Assembly (NCBI GenBank): GCA_964035575.1
Contig: OZ037897.1
Coordinates: 1,178,001 to 1,242,000 of the forward strand
DNA: 64,000 bases
Direction: 5' to 3'
Source of the DNA: Rhynchopus sp. YZ270_cl-10
Lineage: Eukaryota > Euglenozoa > Diplonemea > Diplonemida > Diplonemidae
Shown: one piece after another, positions 40,527 to 51,300 of the stretch
Position numbering within the stretch: position 1 is the first letter of the stretch
Layout of the letters: each line of letters begins with the position of its first letter
Translations under genes and position numbers: made by a program
The notes under the pieces: model-generated
Database searches by the model: none
What the model was told of the DNA's origin: nothing
Seen by the model: only the letters and a program-made list of their open reading frames with translations

Positions 40527-43500
40527 GAAGAAGATCCTGGAGCAGCAGAGTCTGTCGTCTGCGGTGATTGACGCCCAGGCAGACAAGTTGATGCAACAGC
40601 TCTGCACGCGAGACCGAGCACGGATGAAGTCCCTTCTCCTGCCGCTTTCTGGGACGTACCTCACGGCGACACCCTCAGCAAGGAACCAGATGTCTTCAGC
40701 GGACTTTGCGGTTGTGACCCGTTTCCGACTAGGGGTGGCCATCCATGCGGAGGGAACGACTTGCTCGGCATGTCAGGGGGGGCAGAAAAGGGTTGTCATG
40801 GACTCCTTTGGCGACCACACCTTTGGCTGCCCCTACGCCAAACACCGCGTCGCCCGCCACAACGCCTTGCGGGATTCGGTGTACAGAGCGGCTCAAGGGG
40901 CGGGCTTGGACCCTGCTTTGGAGGAGACCGTGAGAGTGGATTTGGAGTCGAAGAAGCGGCCAGGCGACGTCTACCTCCCAGTAGGAGTGGCGGAAAATGG
41001 ACCTCGTTGTTTGGACATCACCCACGTGTGCCCCACCTTGCCTTCCTACAGAACAGGGGCCTCGAAGTTTGTGGGCTGGTCGGCGAAGAACCAGGGCCAG
41101 GTCAAACGGGAGAAGCATGAGCGGGATTTGAACAAGATCAACACCAAGTTCTCCCCTATTGTGTTTGAAGCCTTCGGGGGTGCAGGCGACGAGGCGAACC
41201 TCTTGATTGCGCAGCTTGGAGGCCTGACGACGGGACAGACGTCGCACCTGACAGGGTCGGCAGAGTTGCGCATCCGGGAGAGCATTGCGGTGGCGTACCA
41301 GAAAAAGGTCGCATCTTCCTTTCTGGAGCGGGGTGCTATGTGTGTAGGGATTGCCACCCTGAAGCGGGAGCCGTGTGTGGAGGTAGATGTGGCACCGTCT
41401 GCAGAGGACATGGACCGGTTTGGACGCCGCAGTGCAGGGGCCGTGGAACCTCTCTGTGATGATGCGAACCCTGACGACGATATGAGTCGTCCTGCTCCAG
41501 ACCGGTCGGAGGAGCAGCAGGGGAAGCGCAAGAGGGACGTGAAGCCGGACCACGTGGAGCCACCGAGGAAGCGGACCGGGAGGTTCGATTCGGCTACCGT
41601 GATTCCGGAAGGGCCTGGTCTCGATGTGGTGCGTGAGTGGGAGTTTTTGCGTGAGTGCCCGGCAGCGCAGAGGCCTCGGGCGACGGAACAGGCGGCCAAG
41701 CTGGGAGCCTCGAAGGTGACTTGGTCGTTTGTGGCGGGGGACTGTGCTTTTGAGGCTTTGCTCTTCGCCACTGGGCGCACGGATTTGTCGGTGGAGGGTC
41801 TGCGCCAGGCGGCAGTGAAGAAGGTCCAGGGCCGCGCTGATCTGTCGAGTGCGGCTGTCCCTAATTTTGGGGTCTGGCAGCGGCTGATGACGAGTGGGGA
41901 CAGAGGAGACGAGCGTACGTGGGCGGATGCCATTGCAGTGGCGGGGGCAGGGGAGGCTCTTGAGGTATCTGTGGTCATCCTCAACGAGTTCGCCCGCCCT
42001 TCTCTGATGGTGCCAAGAAAACGGCCTAAGGCAGTGGTCCTTCTCCTCCACTCGGGTGACCAGGATGCGGCAGATGGATCCGGCAGTATCCCGGGACACT
42101 ACGAGCCCCTCACCATGGACCCGGCTCTGCAGCAGCACATCCTGTCTTTTGAGGCCACAGGTGGTAAGGGGGAGTGCCAGTCAGAGCGCCCCATGGCTTT
42201 TGTGGGAGCGAGGGAGGCGGAGGCGTCGAACACTTTCCTGCAGTGCGAACAATGCAGCAAGCTCTTCGATGCGTCGGACGCACACTTCTGCTGTCACACG
42301 TGTGGTGGCTTGGCATGTCTGCACTGCGCTCAGGGGTCCAAGCACTGCCCTCTGTCGCAAATTGGCAGGGCGGAATATTTCAGTGCCCTGTCTTTTTTGC
42401 ACTCGAATGTTCCGGCTCAGGCTGCCTCTGCGGAGGGGAGCGGAGACCCACCACCTAAACGGGCTCCTTCTCCAGCAGTGCCAGCTCCCGAGGGCGAGGA
42501 CGTCGAGGAGGTAGACATGCCAATGGCGGGCGAAGAGGGGCAGCAGGCAGAACAGAAGCAGCAGAAGCACGAGAAGCAACGGAAACAGCAGAAGCAGCAA
42601 CAACAAAAGGCGGACCAGGAGAAGAAGGAAGCGTTGCAGCGTGCGTCGGACGCGTGGCAGCAAGCCCTGGAGGTACGGCGGGAGCATCGTCGGTCGTGGG
42701 GACCGGATTTGGCCGCGCTTCGGGGCACTTTTGGCGACCGCCAGCAGGAGTTGAGTCGTTTCCTGGAGGAACAGAATGTGCGTCTGGACCAGGCGAAGGC
42801 GGCGGACAGGCATCGTGTGGAGGAGCTGACCGCCAGGCACAAGCGGGAACTCGCAGAGGACGCGAAGAAGATGCATGCGCAGTACTTGGAAGACTGCGAT
42901 CGGTACCCCGAAGCAGGAGAGTCGCTCCGGGCGGAGTATGACAGGCAACGCTGCGAGAGGCATTACGCCATCGCAGCTAAGCATGAGTCGGAGCAGAAGG
43001 CGACCACTCTGTTGTTGACGGCGGTGAACCTCTCCCGACAGCTGGAGGCAGAACGCATGGTGGCATACGGGCGGTGCTTTGGGGTGGTGTGCGAAGGGCG
43101 GCTATTCCTCCCCTGCCATGCGGTGCGGAGAGCGGTGGGCGACGACCCTGAAGGACTCGAACCTGACTGTGTCGGCGACTGGATGGCTCTCTTTGGTCCT
43201 CAAGGTGCTTCTCCGTGCCCGGGCGAGTTCCTGTACTGCTGGGCGACACAGCAGCCGTGGAGTGGGAACGGGGAGGGGGACGGTGATTGCCCGGAGTCGG
43301 TGGTCGCCCGTCAGGCGGTTAGGAAGATAGCAGGGGAGGCCGGATACTGCGACACCTGGGGCAAGACCAGCGCGGTCATCGTCGTTCGGGAAGGCAGGGT
43401 CAGCTGGGGAACCCCTTCTCGGGATCAGCTGGAGGAGGAGGTGGGGCGACAGGCCGAGGCGGCAGACACCGAGGTGCGTGTGAAGGTGGAGGAGATGGAT

Positions 43501-44352
43501 GATGATGAGCAGGAGCAGGAGGAGGACCTCGACACCGCGATGGAGGGGGCGGATCGCTCGCTTTCTCTGTCAGTGGAAGGCATCCCTGACCAGAAGAAGC
43601 AAGCGAGGGTGAGGGAATTGCTGAGGGCGCAGAGCGAGGCTTGGATGTGGACGGAGGAGGAGCGGACGGAGAGGGGGGGTCTTTTCCCGTGCCTCACCAT
43701 GGGGTCGCCGGTGCCTTCTTCTGTGACGAAGTGGATCTCCCTGTTCCACTACCGTCAGGGAGAGAAACAGGATGGCAGACCCTTGTTGTCACTCCCCCTC
43801 TCTACCGCTACTTTCACTCAGTGGTATGAGGTGATGAAGGTGGTGGGTTTGCATGAGTGGTCGGTTCAGGAAAAGTGCAAGGCAAAGTCGACGTTGCATG
43901 CCCTGACGGACAACCGGAGCAGTAGGGGGCAGGCCTTTGCAGCGGAGAGTACAAGGAGGGAGAATGAGGCACGAGCGGCTCGAGAGGGAATAGGCCGACA
44001 ACCTCAAGCCTCCTCTTCTTCTTCTTCTTCCTCCACCTCTGCAGGCCGTGGCACTACAACCTCCATCGCCCAACCTGCAGTCTCCACTTCTTCCTCCTCC
44101 TCATCGGCAGGCCGTGGCAATGCAACCTCCTCCGCCCAACCTGCTCCTTCCCCAGCTCCCAAAGGACCCCAGCGCCATGCAGCTCAGGGTAGGTCCAACA
44201 CGTCGAACGTGTTCACCGACGCAGTGGCACAAGCGACGCAGCATGTGCTCTCGCCCCAGGAGGTGCAGAGAGGGCGCAATGGTCGCGGTGGTGGACAGAA
44301 GGGGAGACAGAGCGGAGGAAGGAAGGGGAAAAAGGGGAATAAAAAGAATTAG
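40527..44352 (+). pseudogene. C-terminal remnant of the family A polyprotein (A3)
   Basis: Open frame without RT or N-terminus. It contains the CCHC (CSACQGG, HTFGC) and RLE region, second OTU domain (GDCAFEAL, GHYEPL), Cys/His cluster, coiled coil and Gly/Lys tail, ending GKKGNKKN. From the first Met-like start it would be 1,262 residues, but nothing indicates that it is expressed. The open frame most likely reflects recent origin rather than selection. Confidence 0.85.
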
Positions 44353-45045
44353 AGAGTTAGAGAGTTAGAGGGTGAGAGTGTGTGAGAATGACAGTTTGCC
44401 CCATGTTTATTTTTAACCCTTTTTATTTTGTGTTTTTTGTTCTTTTCATCCTTTGGGGTTTGCCCCCCCTTTCCCCCCTTTCCGCCCCCCTTCCTATTTG
44501 TTAATATTTTTGGTTGGCTGCTGGCTAGGACGGGTCTACCCCAGCGACGGCCCTTACCCCTTGGACGAGGCTCTGAGGGTAGAGGGCAGTCTCGGAGGAA
44601 GACCTGTCTAAGAGCCAGGCCAGTGGCATCAGGAGCCATTGGGCCACTTTTATAGATTGTGCAGTAGAGTAGAGTTTGTACAGAACTCTTGTCCTTTGAG
44701 TTCCTTTTTTCACTCCTTTAGTTTTTCATTTTTACCTTGTGAAGGTCAATTTCAATTTTTCATTTTTCAAAACCACCACAGGTAAGCACGAGACCCACCA
44801 TTGTTGTTGTTGATTTTGTTGTGCGTTATTGTTGTTTTACCCTTTGGGTGTCAGTCAGTCGGGTCAGGTCACACTTACTGAAGTTCTCAAAAATTTTCAC
44901 CAAAAAGAAAACTACTAAAAAGATTATGGAACTTCCTTTTTATTTGTTTGTGTGTTACAGAGGAAACGGCTCACTCAATCCCCTCCTTCTCCTCCCCTCC
45001 CCTCCCCAAGACAAAGCAAAATAAAACTACACCGGTAGACAGAGC
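44353..45045 (+). other. Shortened 3' UTR of A3
   Basis: Matches the A1/A2 UTR with minor changes (a lost GTGTAT repeat near the start, GGAGGAAGACC for GGAGTAAGACC) and stops at the early poly(A) site. Confidence 0.8.
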
Positions 45046-45067
45046 AAAAAAAAAAAAAAAAAAAAAA

Positions 45068-45241
45068 GGGGGCACACACGTTTTGCTACACACTACCCCA
45101 TCTTGTCCTTTGCTTCTCCCCTTATCCCCTTTCCCCCACTTGTTTTCCCCCTTGTGTGGGTCCTACCTGTCGCCTCCTAGTGGCGTGTCCTGGGCAGAGA
45201 GAAGGCCGTTGAGTAGTTCCTCTCTGGCGAAGTGCAGGTAG
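45068..45241 (+). ncRNA. HDV-like ribozyme at the 5' end of B1
   Basis: P1 GGGGCAC (45069-45075) pairs with GTGTCCT (45185-45191). P2 CTACCTGT (45163-45170) pairs with GCAGGTAG (45234-45241), 8 bp. P3 CGCC/GGCG encloses the 7-nt loop TCCTAGT. P4 AGAGAG pairs with CTCTCT. J4/2 is GGCGAA (45226-45231) with the catalytic C at 45228. P1 and P2 differ in sequence from family A at most positions yet remain paired, which is strong covariation support. J1/2 is about 87 nt. Confidence 0.9.
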
Positions 45242-45313
45242 AGACGTGTATTTTGTCTTCCTTGTCCTTTTGTTTTTTACTGTTTTGACTTTTTTGTTTT
45301 CTTGGTGGTGAAG

Positions 45314-48300
45314 ATGTGCAGGTGGAGTGCCCAGCTTTGGGCTATGGTGCTCCTGTGTGGAGCCATGGATGATGGCGGGGGTGACAGCCGAAGCTGGTGC
45401 AGCAACATGAGCAACATGCGCAGCAGCAGCAGCATGAGCAGGAGCAGCATGAGCAGCAGCATGAGCAGCAGCAGCATGTGCAGCAGCAGCATGAGCAGCA
45501 GCAGCATGAGCAGCAGCATCGTGAGCAGGAGCACTGCCATCAACATCAGTACCTCCCACGGTTGCGGCAGGCACGTATCGCGAGTGGGCTCCTCAACACC
45601 AACTCAGCACTCTCAGGTACCACGTTCTCGCTGCAGCAACATGAGCAGCCATGACTGGAGTGATGGCCTCTATGGCAGCGTCTACTGCAACAATAGCGGC
45701 TCCAACAACCACACCAGCAACATCTACACCTGCAGCAATGGCCGCAAGGGCTTCATGTGCAGCGGCTACAGAAGCTGCAGGTGCACCCCCATTCCCCCCC
45801 ATTATTACCCCAAAAAGAGGCCTGTGCCCAACAACCCAAGCGGCTGCAGCTTTGATAGCAGCAACAACAACAACAACTACAACAACGGTGGCAGACACTG
45901 GATGCGTGGGCGGACACTAGATGTGCGGGCGGACAGCATCAGCAGCAACAACAGCAACTACAACAACAGTGGCAGACAGTGGATGCGCGGGCGGACACTA
46001 GATGTGCGGGCGGGCAGCATCAGCAGCAACAACAACAACAACTACAACAACAGTGGCAGACAGTGGATGCGCGGGTGGACACTAGATGTGCGGGCGGACA
46101 GCATCAGCAGCAACAACAGCAACTACAACAACGGTGGCAGACAGCGGATGCGCGGGCGGACACAGGATGTGCGGGCGGACAGTATCAGCAGCAACAACAG
46201 CAACTACAACAACAACCGTAACACCAGCAACAACAACAGCATCAGCAGCACCTGCAGCAGCACCGACAGCAACAGCAACAGCAGCAGCAGCAACTGCAGC
46301 AACAACACTGTAGGTGGGGGTGAGCGAGGTATGCTGGTGTTCGGGGCCAGCCTTGCGGGGCGAGAAGGACAGAGTTACTGTGTGACGTTACGGGTGTGGG
46401 GGACCTTTATCACCCCCAATGTTCACATGGGGCGTGCAGAACATGGGCTTGGGTTTGACTGGTGGAGCATCCTTTGGGAACGCCTTTCTTCTCTGCGCCG
46501 ACCAGACCCCCGCTGGGTAGCCGAGGCACCTGAGTGGGGTGTGTTTGTGTCTTTCGCGGTCCTGGACATGTGGAAGGACAGACGCGCCCCTACCCTCAGT
46601 CACCTCATATTGTGGCTGGTGGGTAGGAGGGGGACCAGGAGGACGCGCCGAGGTCACAGGTCCTTGAACTGGACCAAGGCACAGGCGAGCAGGTTCCGTC
46701 GGCGCAAGGCGCCATGCAAGCGTCCGCCCTCTCAACTTTTCCGCAGGATAAGGGCAGCCGTTGTGAGAGTGGCTTTGCAGTGGGTGGCCATCTGGGCTCT
46801 GGTTTGCGTGGGGTATGAGCTTGGGAGATCGGCGCCACGGGCTTTGGGTTGTGCACTGATCCGGGACGCAGAGCTGCTGAGTGTGCTGCTGAGGAAGGGG
46901 CTCCTACAGGGCCGATACAGAGCACGTAGCGGGAGGCTGTGGTTGCGAGTACTTGCCAGCAGGGTGTGGGTTTTCATGCAGAGGTTGAGGCGACCGGCGG
47001 GGACAGGGGACGGGTGGGAGCTGTCACCTCAGAGCATAAGCCTGGGGCCCGGGGCGCTGGCAGGTGGAGCAGACGGGGACATCAACCCGGAGGAGGCGGC
47101 AAACCTTGACGCATTCCTCGAGGTGCATGGGGGGAAGAGGGTGCCGAACGCAGCCAACGGCGAGTGCATGTACGTGGCCTTACTGGGTAAGAAGAACGCG
47201 CTGTACTTGGATGTCAGCAAAGCACGCACTGAGCTGGCTGACAGAGCGCGGGTCACGAAGGTGAAGACCGGTCTCAGACGCTACTTCGAGACCGAGGCAC
47301 AGCTGTCAAGCTTCATTGACGGCCTCACCAACCCTGAGGTGTGGGGCAACCACCTCACCCTACACCTGGCAGCAAATGCATGGTCCACCACGATAGCGGT
47401 AGTGCAGCCTGGGCCGAATCCAGTGGTGACGATCAACCCCGCAGCCTCATCGAAAGACTTGCGGACGCAGAAAGACCGCCGCGTCAGGGTAGTTTCACTC
47501 CTCAATAATCACTATGAGGAAGTGCAAATGGACCCAAAGAACGCCCTGGCAATGGTCCAGTCGGCCCCCTTCGCAGAGCTTGACCCGAAAGGCCTAACAG
47601 CAACACCCATCCCTGCCATGACGAAGGAGTCGCCTTCTCCTCTGGGGGCTGATGCACCGAGGCTCTTCTGCCCTGTTCCGTGTTGCAACGGAAGCAGTCT
47701 ACACCGTCCCCAGCCCTTCTCTGTTCCCGGCCTGCGCACACACATCGGTGCACACCTGTCTTCCGGCGACCACATCCCCCACGACACCCTCAACAAGTTG
47801 GGGTTAGGACAGTGTGAAGCGTGTGGGGGGATACGGTCGGCATCGAAGGAGACATGTCTTCAGTGTGCGAAACTGGTAAAGGCGATCGCAAAGCCCACAC
47901 CCAGGGAACGCACCGCAGTGGAAAAGGCAGACGACGTTGACTTGCCGGAGTGGTGGGAGATAGCTCAAATCCCCATCAGGACAACAGATGCGATCCCCAC
48001 GAGCATCGACCGTCCAGCCGCTGTGGAGTTCACCCAGGCACTTGAGGATGTGGCCGCAGTTGGCGATGAGGCAAGCTGGAAACGTTTGTGCATGTTCGCG
48101 AAGCTGGTCCTACCGGCGAAGCGAGGTGGGAAGCACCTCAAGACGAAGGTGGCAGTCTTGCGGCAGAAGGATGTGGATGAGTGGAGAGAAGGTGAGATCG
48201 CAGCAATGTGGCGAGCAGCTGCGAATCGCACAGGCGGTATGAAGAAGGAGAAGGAGCGGAAGGAACCAACGTGGGAAGAAAGGGAGAAGGCGATGGTCCG

Positions 48301-51300
48301 GGAGGTGCGGAATGGGAGGATGGCAGCAGGGATGAGCCGCCTCCACAAGGGTGGGCTGGCAGAGCGTACTGAGGAATCCACAGACATCCTCCGCAGAAAG
48401 CACCCCCATGAGGAACCCCAACCTGCCACTTCTCTGCCGGAAATTGCTTCCGAGCCGCTGAAGCCGATCGCCGCCCTCAAAGCCATAAATAGCATGGCAA
48501 AGGGCTCTGCTCCAGGTCCCTTTGGTCTGCGCGGGGATCACCTCAAGGGGTGGATGGTCAAACACCCGGACCTGAACATCTTGCCACTGATGACGCAAGT
48601 CCTGGACCTGCTGCGACGCGGGAAAGCCCCCTCCGAGACAGCTATGTTCATGGCAGGAGCTACTCTGGTGGCGTTAAAGAAGGGTGACCAAGGCGACGTC
48701 CGCCCCATCTCTGCAGGCAACACACTTCGGCGAGTCGTGAGCAAGATCGAGGTGGCGTCTGTGAGGGAAAAGGCACGAGGAGTGCTGCTGCCAGGGAGAC
48801 AAGTTGGGGTGGCGGTGGACGGTGGACTGGAAGCGGCGACAATGGTTGTGGCAGCATACGCAAAACGACACCAGGGGAGCGACAAAGTGATCGTACAGAT
48901 TGACTACGAGAACGCATTCAACAGCATCTTTCGCAAGACTTTTCTGGAAGCCACAAGGAAATATCTCCCGTCCATTTCACCGTGGGTCGAATGGTGCTAC
49001 AACTCCCACACCGGGCTAGTGTATGGTGACGAGATGATCCCATCCACCAGAGGCGCGCAGCAAGGCGACCCCGCAGGGCCCCTACTCTTCTCCCTGGGGA
49101 TCAAAGCACTGACAGACGAAGTGCGTGCAGTCCAGGGCATCGACTGTAGCATCTGGTACCTCGATGATGGGACGATCATGGGGAACCCAGAGGCGGTGGC
49201 TCGAGCGCTGGAGTTAGTGAGGACACGCAGTGCGGAGCTGGGGCTGAAGGTGAAGCTGTCAAAGTGTGAAGTCATCGCCCTAGGACAGCAGACTCCGTTG
49301 GACCTGGACAGAGCTGGCCTCCCCGTGTGCAGCCACACCACTGACTTGGCGGAGACTTGCTCAGCCTGTGAAGGAAAAGTGATGAGCGTGAAGTATGGAG
49401 GCTTTGCGTTCCTGGGGGCGCCAATCGGGGACGACGAGTACTGCGAAGCGTACATGGAGAAGAAGGTGGAGGAATTCGCGGTGCAACTGCGTCTGCTGCA
49501 GAAGGTGTCTGACTCGCAGGCTGGACTGACATTACTCCGTCAGTGCGAGGGGTTTGCACGCATGGTTTTCTACATGAGAGCCATTGGTCACGCGTGCACC
49601 CACAAGTACCTCAGCCAGTACGACAAGGAGGTAGACGCTGCCCTGGCCGCGCTTTTTGGTGATGAGGATGGAGGCCTGCCGGAAGAAGCACGGAGACAGG
49701 CCGCACTGCCATGTAGGGTAGGGGGCATGGGCGTGCGCCGCATCCGCGACCACTGGACTGCAGCAGCCATGGGAGCAAGGAGCGGCCTGCACCAACTGTG
49801 CACCGAACTGGACCCCAGCTTCACCTGGGACGCCGAAGGATGGGAACGGACGGCAACGCTGTACAACGAGCAAGTGGCTGAAGGTGCTAGGATTGACCCC
49901 AAGCTGCAGCCAGCCGTCCCCCTGCGTCAACGTGATCTGTCTGCAGGGATCCTGGAGGAACAATTGCGGGACCTCTTCGTCAAGGGTGATGCGTACGACA
50001 AGGCGCGTCTCAATTCTCTGGCCCTCCCCCAAGCAGGGTCCTGGCTTACTGCACCCCCCACCTGGGAGCACTACATCCCTCCGATTGCATTCAAGGCCGC
50101 AGCCAGACTCCGCCTCCACCTCCCCATATACGCGGAGGGTGTCTCATGCAGGCAATGCAACCAGCCCATGGACACCAGGGGGGACCACATCTTCGCCTGC
50201 AGAATGGGTGGGCATCGTATACTGCGACATAACTCAGTACGCGATTATGTGTATGGAGCAGCAAATGAGGCAGGTCTGAGCCCCATCCTGGAACCCAACC
50301 ACCTCATCCTGGGCAACAACAAGCCCGCTGACATTCTGCTGTCCACAGGGGTCGGGGAGTCGAGAGGACGAGCTATCGATGTGACTGTGTGGACGCCGAC
50401 GTCAGCGTCGATGGTGCAGGGTGCCGCAGTCGCGAAGGGGTACGCGGCGACGAAGGCGGAAACTGCCAAGAGGAAGAAGCATGGTGACGCGTGTGCGGCG
50501 GAGCGGCTGGCGTTCACACCCTTCGCCCTGGAGACCACAGGAGGTCTGGGACCCGCGGCGGCGTCGATATGGCAGCAGATGCTCCGTTTCGCAGCGGACA
50601 GGAAGCTTGGGAACAGAGTGGAGATGTCACAGAGGTGGAATTGGGGGCTAGGGACGACGCTGCAGCGACAGATCGGGAAGGCCGCGACGGATCGAGGGTC
50701 TCTGACTGGTTGCCTGAGGGGTCCTCTGCGAGAGCGTGTGGACTTAGATCCCACCGTCGACCCGGAAGAGGGGGACTTGATACGCTTGCCCCCCGACCAT
50801 CTACCTAACCTGGAAGTGACAGACGACCACCAGGGAGACATCAGGGTGAGTGCGGAGGAGGAGCCAGAGACAGGCAACGAGAAGGAAACGGCGCCAGAGA
50901 CAGCAGCACAGGACCCAACCCCCCACAGCGAACTGGAGGCCAACTTGGTGAAGTGGGGGCTGTCCCGACCGCAGGTGCCCGTGCCGTTCCGAGTAGGAGA
51001 CTGTGCGTTCGACGCAGTGTGCTGGTCAGTGCGGAGCTGGAAGGTGGTGACATCGTCGACCCTTCGGTCCCTGGCGGTGGAGAGAGTGAAGAGAGATGCT
51101 GACCTGGCGAGAAATGCGATGCCCGACCTCGCGACCTGGGTGCGATGGATGAGCCTGGCAGGGAACAGGGATCGCAGGTCGTGGGCGGACCAGACAGCAC
51201 TGGCGGGTCTGGCACGGGCTTTGCAGGTAGTCATTGTGGCGGTCGTGTCATCGGACTCTAAGGTGCACATCCATAGACCAGCCAGCAAGTCGAACGGGGC

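Larger units (their letters stand above)
39260..45067 (+). mobile_element. Family A LINE, copy A3 (5'-truncated, interrupted)
   Basis: Starts abruptly at GACGACCTG (equivalent to A1 22300, about residue 1752, after the RT core) following a T run, and is split by a 963-bp insertion. Its 3' UTR stops early at ACCGGTAGACAGAGC, then a 22-nt poly(A) (45046-45067). That stop point is internal to the A1/A2 UTR, so the template was probably polyadenylated early. Its sequence is nearly identical to A1 and A2. It cannot encode a reverse transcriptase and is a dead copy. Confidence 0.93.
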
